Positions 1-8,427 of a stretch of DNA of 64,000 nucleotides are shown piece after piece (the first letter of the stretch is position 1; each line of letters opens with the position of its first letter). Below the pieces are notes generated by a model. The model made no database searches. It was not told the origin of the DNA and saw only the letters and a list, made by a program, of their open reading frames with translations. This DNA is from Halopenitus sp041821145 (GTDB lineage: Archaea; Halobacteriota; Halobacteria; Halobacteriales; Haloferacaceae), in contig NZ_JBGUBC010000001.1 of the NCBI RefSeq assembly GCF_041821145.1, positions 186,001 through 250,000 on the forward strand, written 5' to 3'. The translations under genes were made by a program, and so were the position numbers.

Positions 1-1
1 C

Positions 2-1087
2 CAGACGAACCCGATTCCGGAGTCGGCATCCCCGCCGGATCCGGCCACGTTCGACGTGCGGTCCGGGATATGGTCCTTCGAGGAGTTTCTTCCGGTCGGC
101 GACGATCCTGCCGATCGGGTGAGCTTCGGCGCCGGGCCGACGCCGCTCGTCGACGCCGATCCGGGACGACCGAACGGGATCGATACCGACGTCGGAGACG
201 GCGTTCGCGACGACACGGCGGGCCCGGAAGAGGAGCCGTGGAACTGCCGATTCAAACTCGAGTACGTCCTTCCCACGGGCTCGTTCAAGGACCGGGGTGC
301 AACGACGACGCTGACCCGGGCTCGCGAACTCGGAATCGACCGACTGTGCGAGGATTCCTCGGGGAACGCCGGAACGGCGATCGCGACCTACGCTGCCCGC
401 GCGGGGATCGACGCCGAAATCTACCTCCCCGCGTCGGCGGCGACGGCCACGATCCGCGCGATCGAACGCGTTGGAGCTACGCCCGTCCCCGTCGAGGGGA
501 ATCGGGGTGCGGCGACCGAGGCGTGTATCGACGCCGTCGAGTCGGGCGCGGGCTGGTATGCGAGCCACGCCTGGAACCCGGCGTTTCACGCGGGAACGGC
601 GACGTTCGCCCACGAGATCGCGCTCCAGTCGGACTGGCAAGTTCCGGACGCAGTGGTGATCCCCGTGGGTCATGGCACGCTGTTCCTCGGGGCGTATCTC
701 GGCTTCGAACGACTTGAGGAAGCCGGCTGGATCGATCGGGTGCCTCGGCTACTGGCCGCACAGGCGGCCGGGAATGCGCCCGTCGTCCGAGAACTGCATG
801 GCGAGGACGCCGCGAGCCGTGGTGGTGACAACGACGTCGCGAAGGGGATCCGGATCGCGGACCCGCCGCGGATCGACGGCATTCTGGATGCGATCCGGGA
901 GACGGGCGGGGACGCGATCGCGGTCACGGAGTCGGCCACTCGAACGGCACTCGAACGGCTTGGCCGCCACGGATTCGACGTCGAGGCGACATCAGCGATC
1001 GCACCTGCAGCGCTTCGGGAGTACCGCAAGAGAGGGATCCTGGATACCGACGACGATGTGGTCGTGCCGCTCACCGGAAGGGACTAG
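2..1087 (+). CDS. Threonine synthase-like PLP-dependent enzyme (5' end outside window)
   Basis: Fold-type II PLP enzyme of the threonine synthase group. Counting from the first in-window start (GTG at 56), the PLP lysine is about residue 78 in PTGSFKDRG, and the EDSSGNAGTA loop that cradles the cofactor phosphate follows at about 100. The frame is open upstream to the window edge, and the family normally carries an N-terminal region before this point, so the true start is probably outside. The family converts O-phosphohomoserine to threonine, but haloarchaea carry several paralogues, so the substrate is not certain. The stop lies next to that of the convergent tiaS gene. Confidence 0.8.
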   Translation, partial: QTNPIPESASPPDPATFDVRSGIWSFEEFLPVGDDPADRVSFGAGPTPLVDADPGRPNGIDTDVGDGVRDDTAGPEEEPWNCRFKLEYVLPTGSFKDRGATTTLTRARELGIDRLCEDSSGNAGTAIATYAARAGIDAEIYLPASAATATIRAIERVGATPVPVEGNRGAATEACIDAVESGAGWYASHAWNPAFHAGTATFAHEIALQSDWQVPDAVVIPVGHGTLFLGAYLGFERLEEAGWIDRVPRLLAAQAAGNAPVVRELHGEDAASRGGDNDVAKGIRIADPPRIDGILDAIRETGGDAIAVTESATRTALERLGRHGFDVEATSAIAPAALREYRKRGILDTDDDVVVPLTGRD

Positions 1088-1143
1088 AGCCGAAAGCGCT
1101 CGGAGGCGGCCGATCCGGGAGGAGAGACGCGACGCGTTCGGCT
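1088..1143. terminator. Possible shared terminator hairpin between convergent genes
   Basis: An 11-base arm (1088-1098) is complementary at 10 of 11 positions to 1133-1143, with a 34-base loop. It fills the whole gap between the convergent stops of the PLP enzyme and tiaS. The loop is long and there is no T tract, so this is weak. Confidence 0.25.
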
Positions 1144-2564
1144 CACCGCTCCGGATGGATCGGCGCGTCGAATCCGCCACGGACGAGGGGTTTCGCGACG
1201 TGGCGACGCGCACATGGTGGGACCTCGTACCATCCGATCTCCAGATCGCGATCGATCGGTCGTCGATCCCGCTCCGGGGCGTGAGTCCCGCAGTCGCGAC
1301 ACCGATATCCCTGATCGCGCCCCGCGGAGGCCATCGATCGGCCACAGGACGGACAGGTCGGGTTGACGCGCTCGGTCCGGACGAGATCGCGAACGGCGAA
1401 CTTCTCGAGTTTGATCGTCCGGGTCGGTGCCTCCGACGACCGATCCGATCCGTCCCGATGGGAGACCTCCCCGCAGACGGTGAGTCGATCGCCGACACGG
1501 AGGTCACGAACCCGATCGCGGAATCGTTTCGTTGGCTCGAAGGCGGCACCGAGGAGCCGATCGTCTGGATCGTACGCGTCCGGATCAACGAATTCCGGAT
1601 CGAGGGAATCGGGCTGTGCGAGGAGGTCGGGCGAGGCCAACTCGACGAAGACGTGGCCGCCACGTCTGGTCTCGGGCTCGGTGAGGACGACGCAGTCGAC
1701 CTGGTAGCCGGCGCCGTCACGCAGCGACCCGATCTCGCCCGGCTCGATGTGTGCGTCAGTGCCCTGGTTCGTCAGGAACGTCGCCGACCGGTCTACTGGC
1801 TCGGAGTCGATTCGCTCGGCCACCGCTCGGCACGCGTCGGGATCGTCACCGCGGATACCGTAGAGGATGGGTCCCGGCGCGTTCGGGACGCAAACGGCCT
1901 CGTCGGCACCCCGATCGACGGTATCCCAGACGGTAGAATACGCCGAATCAGCCGCCTCGAAGACGGAGTCGCGGTCGACCTCACGGGGCGTTCCACATCG
2001 GTCGAACTCGCGGTAGGCGATGTGCTCGTGGGTCCACTCCTCGAAGGCCGCGAACGCGCCGACTGCGGCGAGTGCACCGATCCGTCCCCTGCCCTCCGTG
2101 TCACATCCCTCGGCAGCGAACCCGGCGTGGCGGAGGTCGTGAGACTCGAGAAGCGAGTGGGTGACGGAGAGTTCGTGACGCCGGCGAAGCGCACCCTTGG
2201 CGAACCGCACGACGTCCGAGGGAATCCCCCGATCCTCACCGGTCGCATCGACGCTTCCAGCATCGTCGGGATCGACGTCCGCGACGACGACGCCCGGCGA
2301 GGTCCGCGGATCCTCGCCGATCGATCGCGCAGCGATCTCCTCGCGAGCCAGATCGAACGCCCGGTCGGCGGACAAATCCGTATGGAGCGCGAGGGCCGCG
2401 TTTCCCCGGGTCTTGTGTTTGACGGCGGGATTGAGCCGGACGAGGAGCCGTCGCTCGATCGTCGCGCCAGCCTCCTGGATCCGTTCGCCGAGGCGAGTCG
2501 CGAGATAGGTCGTACACATCCCGAGCGATCGGGAATCAGTGTCGTCAACGCCGACGATGGTCAC
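1143..2564 (-). CDS. tiaS: tRNA(Ile2) 2-agmatinylcytidine synthetase TiaS
   Basis: ATP-dependent enzyme that attaches agmatine to C34 of the CAU-anticodon tRNA-Ile, making agmatidine so that the tRNA reads AUA as Ile rather than AUG as Met. It starts with the family signature MTIVGVDDTDS and has the RLVRLNPAVKHKTRGN-like stretch near residue 42-55. A zinc ribbon lies near the C-terminus: CPSCG at 404-408 and CRDCG at 422-426. The 473-residue length suits haloarchaeal members. A TATA-like box (cctta on the minus strand, about 2586-2593) sits roughly 25 bases upstream, suggesting a leaderless message. Confidence 0.92.
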   Translation of the reverse strand: MTIVGVDDTDSRSLGMCTTYLATRLGERIQEAGATIERRLLVRLNPAVKHKTRGNAALALHTDLSADRAFDLAREEIAARSIGEDPRTSPGVVVADVDPDDAGSVDATGEDRGIPSDVVRFAKGALRRRHELSVTHSLLESHDLRHAGFAAEGCDTEGRGRIGALAAVGAFAAFEEWTHEHIAYREFDRCGTPREVDRDSVFEAADSAYSTVWDTVDRGADEAVCVPNAPGPILYGIRGDDPDACRAVAERIDSEPVDRSATFLTNQGTDAHIEPGEIGSLRDGAGYQVDCVVLTEPETRRGGHVFVELASPDLLAQPDSLDPEFVDPDAYDPDDRLLGAAFEPTKRFRDRVRDLRVGDRLTVCGEVSHRDGSDRSSEAPTRTIKLEKFAVRDLVRTERVNPTCPSCGRSMASAGRDQGYRCRDCGTHAPERDRRPIDRDLEIGWYEVPPCARRHVAKPLVRGGFDAPIHPER

Positions 2565-2862
2565 GATCGACGATTCGTGCGCCGGGAATAAGGCGGTTTC
2601 GTGGCGACGCCGGTCGATTTAGATGTATTCGTCTCATCGAGAGCGATCGACTCGGTCGGGCCATCGAACGGGGGCAGATGACGGGAGCGAATAGGGGGAG
2701 ATGATAGGATCCAATGGGGGAGCCGACAGGATCGAACGAGCAAGAAACGAAGGGGGAACGATCGAACGACGACATCGACGCTGATCAAAACCGCCAGATA
2801 GCGAGGCGTCGGGTGAAATTTTCAGCACAACGTATTTAGGTGCCGAACGGCTATCATCGACC
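2565..2862. other. Divergent intergenic region between tiaS and an HTH gene
   Basis: About 300 bases with no convincing gene. It holds the two outward promoters and a purine-rich, G-run stretch at about 2680-2760. The rightward TATA-like box is at 2832-2839, with the ATG of the downstream gene at 2863. Confidence 0.6.
2832..2839 (+). promoter_or_regulatory. TATA-like box of the HTH regulator gene
   Basis: GTATTTAG centred about 27 bases before the ATG at 2863, the spacing expected for a leaderless haloarchaeal transcript. Confidence 0.5.
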
Positions 2863-3831
2863 ATGTCACGGGCAGCGCTGGTCGAAAACCTCACGGCGAT
2901 GTTGGAGGACGCGGAGTTCCTCGTTAGTGATCGCTGTGCGGTTCGACCGAAAAGCTTCGACCTGGCGGCCCGCCGCGGCGAGGACCTGTTGCTTTTGAAG
3001 ATCCTGGCTAACATCGACGCGCTCGACGGCGAAACCGGCGCGGAGCTGCGTCGCCTCGGGGAGTACCTGGATGCCACCCCGATGCTCATCGGGATGCGGA
3101 CCCGCGATGAGGACCTGAAACCCGGCGTCGTCTACTTCCGGCACGGCGTGCCGGTGTTGAATCCCGACACCGCCTACGACCTGTTCGTCGAGGAGGTCCC
3201 GCCGCTCATCTATGCGGCCCCCGGCGGGCTTTACGTCAGCCTCAACGGCGACTTGCTCGCCGACGAGCGTGAGGAGCGCGGCTGGTCGCTTGGGCGACTG
3301 GCGACCGAACTCGGCGTCTCCCGGCGCACGGTCTCGAAATACGAGGACGGAATGAACGCGTCCGTCGATGTCGCGATCCAACTCGAGGACCTGTTCGATC
3401 AGCCGTTCTCGAGTCCGGTGGAGGTGCTCGAGGGCGCAGAGAACGTCCGCGAGTCGGATCCGACGCCGTCGGCCCCGGAGGCCGACCCGGACGACGAGCA
3501 CGTCCTCCACGTGCTCACCGCTGCCGGCTTCACCGTCCACCCGACCGCCCGCGCACCCTTCAAGGCGGTCTCGGAGGACGACGGCCCCGAAATGCGCGTG
3601 CTCACCGGGCACTCGACGTTCACCGAGGCGGCCGAAAAGCGCGCGCGCATCATGTCCTCGATCGGGACCGTCGCACGGACGCGATCGGTGTATTTCACCG
3701 AGAGCCGCCGCAAGCGCGAACAGGTCGAGGGAACGGGACTCGTCTCCTGTGAGGAACTCGCGGAGATGGACGATCCGGACGCGATCCGGGAACTGATCGA
3801 GGAGCGAGCCGAAAAGCCGGCCGAGGCGTGA
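2863..3831 (+). CDS. Archaeal Cro/CI-type HTH transcriptional regulator
   Basis: 322-residue protein of the widespread archaeal family annotated as putative HTH-type transcriptional regulatory protein. The N-terminal domain, about residues 1-125, is rich in charged residues and resembles the nuclease-like region seen in family members. A Cro/CI helix-turn-helix follows at about 131-165 (GWSLGRLATELGVSRRTVSK), then a linker and a C-terminal domain from about 210. Targets are unknown. Start choice is supported by a TATA-like box at the leaderless spacing. Confidence 0.85.
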   Translation: MSRAALVENLTAMLEDAEFLVSDRCAVRPKSFDLAARRGEDLLLLKILANIDALDGETGAELRRLGEYLDATPMLIGMRTRDEDLKPGVVYFRHGVPVLNPDTAYDLFVEEVPPLIYAAPGGLYVSLNGDLLADEREERGWSLGRLATELGVSRRTVSKYEDGMNASVDVAIQLEDLFDQPFSSPVEVLEGAENVRESDPTPSAPEADPDDEHVLHVLTAAGFTVHPTARAPFKAVSEDDGPEMRVLTGHSTFTEAAEKRARIMSSIGTVARTRSVYFTESRRKREQVEGTGLVSCEELAEMDDPDAIRELIEERAEKPAEA

Positions 3832-3922
3832 GGACCGAGCGAAACGATCGAAAACGGGACGTAGTTAGTGGTTCTTCCGTCACTCCAATCGAGACGCGGG
3901 TGACGCCGGCGTCCGGCGACGA

Positions 3923-4177
3923 TCAGGCCGCGTCGCCGTAGGTCTCCTCGAGGTAGGCGATGATGTCGTCGCTTTCCGCCATCCCCTCGACGTCATTGTT
4001 TTCGTCGACCAGGACGGGGACGCCGGTTTGGCCGCTCACCTCCTTGACCTCCTCGCGTTTGGCGTGCGATCGCGGAACCATCCGCGATTCGTATTCGAGA
4101 TCGAGGTCGGCGAGCTTCTGTTTGACTTTCGCACAGTACGGACAGCCAGGGAGCTCGTAGAGAACGATGTTCGACAT
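3923..4177 (-). CDS. Glutaredoxin-like protein
   Basis: 84-residue thioredoxin-fold protein with the dithiol glutaredoxin active site CPYC at residues 12-15 and the conserved TGVPVLVD cis-proline strand at about 51-58. It probably reduces disulfides using gamma-glutamylcysteine, the haloarchaeal low-molecular-weight thiol; that is family knowledge, not visible here. The start chosen is the ATG giving MSNIVLYELPG; the frame continues upstream but that extension is not family-like. Confidence 0.88.
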   Translation of the reverse strand: MSNIVLYELPGCPYCAKVKQKLADLDLEYESRMVPRSHAKREEVKEVSGQTGVPVLVDENNDVEGMAESDDIIAYLEETYGDAA

Positions 4178-4290
4178 CGCCCGCTTGTAGGTACGCGAGC
4201 CTGTTAACCTTCGCGGAGTGGTGTTTTGCCCGCACACGATCGACCTGATCGCCCGCGATCGGTTACCCCCAGATCGATCGGAGTTTTGGG

Positions 4291-5685
4291 TTAGGCGATC
4301 ACGCCGAATCGGATCCCGAAGTACGCCAGACACGCAAGCGCGAGCAGCCAGTGGGCGGGATGGACCTCCTCGTGTCGGCCGGCCGCCGTCGCGACGATCG
4401 GGAAGCTGAGCAGGCCGACGGCGATCCCGGAGGAGATGTTCTCCGTAAGCGGCATGAACATGATCGTGAGACCGGCCGGGACCGCGTGGACGGCGTCGTC
4501 CCAGGCGATCTCCGTGATGTTTTGCAGCATCATCACGGCCACGACGACGAGTGCGACGTAGGGGGCGAACGACGGGATGACGGACAAAAGCGGAATGACC
4601 GCGAGCGAGAGGAGGAAGAACCCGGCGATGAACAGGGCCGTCAAGCCGGTTCGGCCGCCCTCGCTGACACCGGCGGAGGACTCGATGTAGGTCGTCACCG
4701 TCGAGGTGCCGAGGACGCTACCGACGGTGGTCCCCACGGCGTCGGCCATCAGCGGTCGGTCCATGTGGGGCAAGTTACCGGAGTCGCCAGTGAGTCCGGC
4801 GGCCTGTCCGACGCCGGTGAGCGTCCCGGCGGTATCGAAGAAGTCGACGAAAAAGAAGGTGAAGACGACGAGCGCGAACGTGAGCGCCTCGACGTTTTCG
4901 AAGCCGGTGAGGAACGCTCCGACGAGCGGTGTGATGTCGTAGGCGGCCGCCCCGTAGGTGATACCGTCGATCCCGGGCGCGAGTGTCGCCGTCTCGACGA
5001 GCCCCGCATCACGGCCCAGTTCGCTCGGCTGGACGCCGAGTGCCGAGACGACGTATCCGAGGACGCTCGTGATCGCGATCCCCGAGACGATCGCACCGCG
5101 GACGCCACGGGCCCACAGCGCGAACGTGAGGAGGAGTCCGACGCCAGCGATGACGGCGATCGGATCCAGAGCGAGTTGGGGATTCAAGCTCGTGGATGCG
5201 GTGATGATCCGCATCTGCTTGAGACCGATCAACGCGAGGAAGATACCGATGCCGGCCGCGACTGCGAGCTTGACCGGCTCCGGAAAGAGGGTGATGACGT
5301 ACTTGCGGGCGCCGATCGCGGTCAAGATCAGAAACAGCACGCCCTCAACGAAGACGGCGGCAAGCGCCGTCTGCCACGGAACGCCGAGTTGAGTGACGAC
5401 GACGACGAAGAAGGCGTTGAGCCCCATTCCCGGCGCGAGTCCGAACGGGAGATCGGCATAAAACGCCATCACCAGCATCGCAACGATCGAAGAGATGATC
5501 GTCACGACCGCAAGCAGCTGAAACGTGTTCGGCCCGACGTCGATGACCGCAGAGAGGATGGCGGGATTTACGACGATGATGTACGACATCGTGAGGAACG
5601 TCGTGAAGCCGGCGAGAAGTTCAGTCGAGAAGTCTGTACCGCGTGCATCAAGCGCGAAGTGGTTCGCGAGTCGGTCTCGAATCAT
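4291..5685 (-). CDS. NCS2-family purine permease (AzgA/PbuG type)
   Basis: 464-residue multi-pass membrane transporter for nucleobases. The sequence begins like AzgA-type adenine/guanine/hypoxanthine permeases (TTFLTMSYIIVVNPAIL near residue 28) and has repeated hydrophobic segments consistent with 12-14 spans. The conserved FFDTAGTLTGVG motif lies near residue 233. It lies 94 bases downstream of the HTH-phosphoribosyltransferase gene on the same strand, so uptake and salvage or sensing of purines are probably co-expressed. Exact substrate among purine bases cannot be read. Confidence 0.88.
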   Translation of the reverse strand: MIRDRLANHFALDARGTDFSTELLAGFTTFLTMSYIIVVNPAILSAVIDVGPNTFQLLAVVTIISSIVAMLVMAFYADLPFGLAPGMGLNAFFVVVVTQLGVPWQTALAAVFVEGVLFLILTAIGARKYVITLFPEPVKLAVAAGIGIFLALIGLKQMRIITASTSLNPQLALDPIAVIAGVGLLLTFALWARGVRGAIVSGIAITSVLGYVVSALGVQPSELGRDAGLVETATLAPGIDGITYGAAAYDITPLVGAFLTGFENVEALTFALVVFTFFFVDFFDTAGTLTGVGQAAGLTGDSGNLPHMDRPLMADAVGTTVGSVLGTSTVTTYIESSAGVSEGGRTGLTALFIAGFFLLSLAVIPLLSVIPSFAPYVALVVVAVMMLQNITEIAWDDAVHAVPAGLTIMFMPLTENISSGIAVGLLSFPIVATAAGRHEEVHPAHWLLALACLAYFGIRFGVIA

Positions 5686-5779
5686 GTGCTGTGTCTCCGC
5701 TGGTGGATCCGGCGTGTCCGGAGTTCGTAGGTTCTTCGGTAGGGTTCGGGAGGGAGGGTGGCTCGTGATCGATCGGCGA

Positions 5780-6493
5780 TCACTCGAACTGCTCCAGCGC
5801 GCCGACCGGCGCCTCGGTGAGTTCGCGTGCCCGATCGAGTCCCTCGTTGCCGACGGCGATGAGCGCGAACACGCCGGTGACGTCGGCGTCGGCCTGCAAC
5901 GCGATGTCCAAAAGCAATTCCTGTGTCTCGCCCGATCGAATGAGGTCGTCCACGATGAGGACGGTATCGCCCGCGTCGATCGAGCTCGCGGGCAGATAAT
6001 AGGTCAACTCGATTCCCGAGGCGAGCCGCTGTCTGGATTCGATGAACTCCTCTACTGCGGTCTCCTTCGATTTCTTCGCGTACGCGAGGTCGGCGTCGAA
6101 AAAGGAGGCCATCGCGGCACCGAGAGTGATGCCGTCCGTCGCCGCGGTCAAAACGACGTCGGGCACGTCGAACGCGAACGATTCGGCGGCTACGGGGGCG
6201 ACGAGATCGAGGAAGGATTGATCGAAGACGACACGGGAATTGTCGACGTATCCCTCCTCGTCAAGTTCGATACGGGCACGGAGTTCGTCGGCGAGCGCTT
6301 CCTGGCCGATCCCCTCGACGATCTCACTCGCCCGATCGGTCCCGGGCAGCACGTGGCCGTTGACGTAGCGGTTGAGATCGCCGGCGGGCAGCGCCGTGAG
6401 TTCGGAGAGCTCGTCGTAGGTCCGCGTCCGTTTCAACATTCGGAGGACGGCGACCGCTTGCAACTGGAGGGCGGCCTTCTCTGCACGATTCAT
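5780..6493 (-). CDS. HTH-phosphoribosyltransferase protein (purine salvage or PRPP-sensing regulator)
   Basis: 237 residues. An N-terminal helix-turn-helix (about 24-46, TYDELSELTALPAGDLNRYV) precedes a type I phosphoribosyltransferase fold with a PRPP-binding motif, VLIVDDLIRSGET, at about 178-190. The layout parallels PurR-type regulators, in which a PRTase fold senses PRPP, but catalysis is also possible because both Asp residues of the PRPP loop are kept. The gene lies just upstream of a purine permease in the same direction. Its own upstream region is AT-rich with a palindrome and direct repeats, which fits autoregulation. Confidence 0.78.
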   Translation of the reverse strand: MNRAEKAALQLQAVAVLRMLKRTRTYDELSELTALPAGDLNRYVNGHVLPGTDRASEIVEGIGQEALADELRARIELDEEGYVDNSRVVFDQSFLDLVAPVAAESFAFDVPDVVLTAATDGITLGAAMASFFDADLAYAKKSKETAVEEFIESRQRLASGIELTYYLPASSIDAGDTVLIVDDLIRSGETQELLLDIALQADADVTGVFALIAVGNEGLDRARELTEAPVGALEQFE

Positions 6494-6560
6494 ATCGACG
6501 TTCGCTATTGCATATGCATGAATATATCGATGTAGCTATAATGCGAATATATCCACAGTC
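6494..6560 (-). promoter_or_regulatory. AT-rich promoter with palindrome and 9-bp direct repeats
   Basis: Unusually AT-rich for this genome. It holds the perfect 10-bp palindrome TGCATATGCA at 6509-6518 and two copies of GAATATATC at 6520-6528 and 6545-6553, spaced 25 bases apart. It lies directly upstream of the HTH-phosphoribosyltransferase start, where a TATA box and operator would sit. Confidence 0.5.
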
Positions 6561-6590
6561 GTGGTTATCATGTGGAACCAAGGTGGGGTA

Positions 6591-6679
6591 ACTGGTCGTC
6601 TCCAGTGGGCGGTGTGTGACAGTGTGACCGGTCATCTCCGGTGGATGGTGTGGGGCGATGTGACCGGTCGTCCTCGACG
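6591..6679. repeat. Tandem repeat, 36-bp unit, about 2.4 copies
   Basis: Units begin at 6591, 6627 and 6663 (partial) with an exact 36-base period. The first two units match at 27 of 36 positions, sharing GGTC.TCTCC and TGTG cores. It lies in the gap between the 3' end of the isoprenyl diphosphate synthase gene and the promoter of the HTH-phosphoribosyltransferase gene. Confidence 0.7.
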
Positions 6680-6687
6680 ACGGTAGT

Positions 6688-7530
6688 TCACCGCTCTCGG
6701 ACGACCACGAACTCGGCGAGATCCCGGAGATATTGCATCGCTTCGGTGTCGGGTAGATCGGTTGCATCCAGTGCCGACAGGGCCGCATCCGACTGCGTCC
6801 GTGCCTCCTCGTTTGCCTCCGCGGGCGAGAGTCGAGTTACCTGAACGACCGAGGGGCGGTCCATCTCGGCGTCCTGGCCGGTCGGCTTGCCGAGCGCGTC
6901 CGCGTCGGCGGTCGCATCAAGCACGTCATCGCGCATCTGGAAGGCGATCCCGACGCGTTCGGCGTACTCCCCGAAGGACTCGACGACGAAGGGATCGGCG
7001 TCGGCGGCGACCGCGCCGAGCTCCGCCGCGGCCCGAAAGAGCGCGCCCGTCTTCTTGCGGGCGAGGGACTTGTAGGTCGCCTCGTCCGTCGGCCGGTCGA
7101 CGATCTCGACCGCCTCTCCCTCGCCGAGTTCGACCATCGCCTCGGCGACGATCCCCATCGCGCGCGCGTCCGTCGAAAACAGCGCGAACGCCTCGCCGAG
7201 AAGTCCATCGGAGGCGATGATCGCCGGGCCGTATCCGTACTCGGCCCACGCGGAGGGGGTACTGCGACGAACTGCCGACCGGTCGATGATGTCGTCGACG
7301 ACGAGCGAGGCGTTGTGGACCAACTCGATCCCGGCGGCAAAATCGACGGCTGCGTCGGGATCGCCGCCGACGGCCTCACACGCGAGGATCGTCACGGCCG
7401 GTCGAACGCGTTTGCCCCCAGCGAGGACGACGTGCTCGAACTCCTCGCGAAGCTCGGGAGGCTCGATCCCCGCGATGACCTCCTCGAGCCGCTCGTCGAC
7501 GAGGGCGACTCGACGTGGCAGGTACTCCAT
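6688..7530 (-). CDS. idsA: Isoprenyl diphosphate synthase (geranylgeranyl/farnesylgeranyl type)
   Basis: 280-residue trans-prenyltransferase that condenses isopentenyl diphosphate onto allylic diphosphates to make C20-C25 chains for archaeal ether lipids. The first aspartate-rich motif is DDIID at residues 79-83 and the second DDVLD at 201-205. The fourth and fifth residues before the first motif are small (Ala74, Ser75) rather than aromatic, which in this family favours products longer than farnesyl diphosphate. The start is the ATG giving MEYLPRRV; the frame runs further upstream but that extension looks like non-coding translation. Confidence 0.88.
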   Translation of the reverse strand: MEYLPRRVALVDERLEEVIAGIEPPELREEFEHVVLAGGKRVRPAVTILACEAVGGDPDAAVDFAAGIELVHNASLVVDDIIDRSAVRRSTPSAWAEYGYGPAIIASDGLLGEAFALFSTDARAMGIVAEAMVELGEGEAVEIVDRPTDEATYKSLARKKTGALFRAAAELGAVAADADPFVVESFGEYAERVGIAFQMRDDVLDATADADALGKPTGQDAEMDRPSVVQVTRLSPAEANEEARTQSDAALSALDATDLPDTEAMQYLRDLAEFVVVRER

Positions 7531-7626
7531 CGAAGACAGTAACGTGGTCGCGGCGCAAAGGTGTGACGGAACGCATCGAGGGTCGATGGTCGACACCGGT
7601 TCGCCCCGCTTGCCGGCGGGTGGCTG

Positions 7627-7749
7627 ATGGGACAGTTCGGGAGCGAGTGGGGGTTCTTCGCCGGCGGAATCGCCGCCTTCTCGGCGACCGCGACGTTCTT
7701 CGGGGTGTTGTCCTGGAACGAGGGGACACAAGCGGTTCGTGAGTGGTGA
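7627..7749 (+). CDS. Candidate 40-residue small membrane protein
   Basis: Short reading frame beginning MGQFGSEWGFFAGG, with one hydrophobic span at residues 9-28 (Gly, Ala, Phe and Ser rich) and a polar tail ending VREW. GC-rich third positions continue through it. It is divergent from idsA and sits between idsA and the PUA gene. No family is recognised; the case rests on composition and a clean transmembrane-like segment. Confidence 0.45.
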   Translation: MGQFGSEWGFFAGGIAAFSATATFFGVLSWNEGTQAVREW

Positions 7750-7835
7750 AACGGCACACGCGAACCGACCGTCCCGAGATGAATCGGCCGTCCCGAGGCG
7801 AACCAGCCGCCTGCGGCGAAGTGCCGGAGCCGATC

Positions 7836-8315
7836 TCAGATATCGAACTCGTAGAGTTCGTCGCCGACGTGGTGGATCGACTCGACGACCTTGCCCTCCT
7901 CGCCGATCATCTCCTCGCCGTCGACGATGGCGCGTCCGATCGCGAGCACCTTCCCGTGAGTCTCCTCGGCGATCGCCACGAGGTCGCCCTCGTCGATGTC
8001 GGAGTCCGCCTCGACGATGCCGGGACGCATCACGTCTGCCCCGTTTGAAACGAACGAGATCGCGCCGGCATCGACCGTGACGGTCCCCGAGTCCGGGTCG
8101 GTCTCGTTGGCGCCGCGAACCGTGAGAAACGGCTCGTCGTCGGTGTAAAAGACGAGTGGCTCACCATCGACGAGGACGATGTCGAACGCCGAATCGGCCA
8201 ACTCGACGAGTTCGAAGGCGTCGCCCTCGATGTCGACGCCTAGCCCCTCGGCGAGCGCCTCGCGGATCGCGTCGATGTCGTCGCTTCGGAGGTGGTGGCG
8301 GGATTTTACCTGCAT
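7836..8315 (-). CDS. PUA-domain RNA-binding protein
   Basis: 159-residue protein like archaeal MCT-1/PUA-family RNA-binding proteins. It has an N-terminal alpha/beta domain beginning MQVKSRHHLRSDDI and a C-terminal PUA domain from about residue 75, where GADVMRPGIVEAD and GDLVAIAEE are typical. Likely acts in translation or ribosome function. The start is the ATG giving MQVKSRHH, which abuts the divergent ncsA promoter region. Confidence 0.85.
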   Translation of the reverse strand: MQVKSRHHLRSDDIDAIREALAEGLGVDIEGDAFELVELADSAFDIVLVDGEPLVFYTDDEPFLTVRGANETDPDSGTVTVDAGAISFVSNGADVMRPGIVEADSDIDEGDLVAIAEETHGKVLAIGRAIVDGEEMIGEEGKVVESIHHVGDELYEFDI

Positions 8316-8427
8316 GGTGGCCGGTGGGACCGGCACCCGCATAAATCGTCCTGGTTCGGAGGGGTCGGCCGGACGCGTCCACCGCGGCCCGAAACCCGTA
8401 TCCCGTCGGGTCGATAAGCCACTCGCG

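Noticed and set aside
672..2591. A 639-codon plus-strand frame opposite tiaS
   Set aside because: It lies almost wholly antisense to a clear tiaS gene, has no recognisable domain and shows composition typical of reverse-strand shadows in high-GC DNA.
4351..5730. A 459-codon plus-strand frame opposite the NCS2 permease
   Set aside because: Translation is a charged, repeat-like string without domains; the opposite strand encodes a clear transporter.
6591..6679. Possible CRISPR array at the 36-bp tandem repeats
   Set aside because: Units are directly adjacent with no unique spacers, only 75 percent identical, and no cas genes are in the window.
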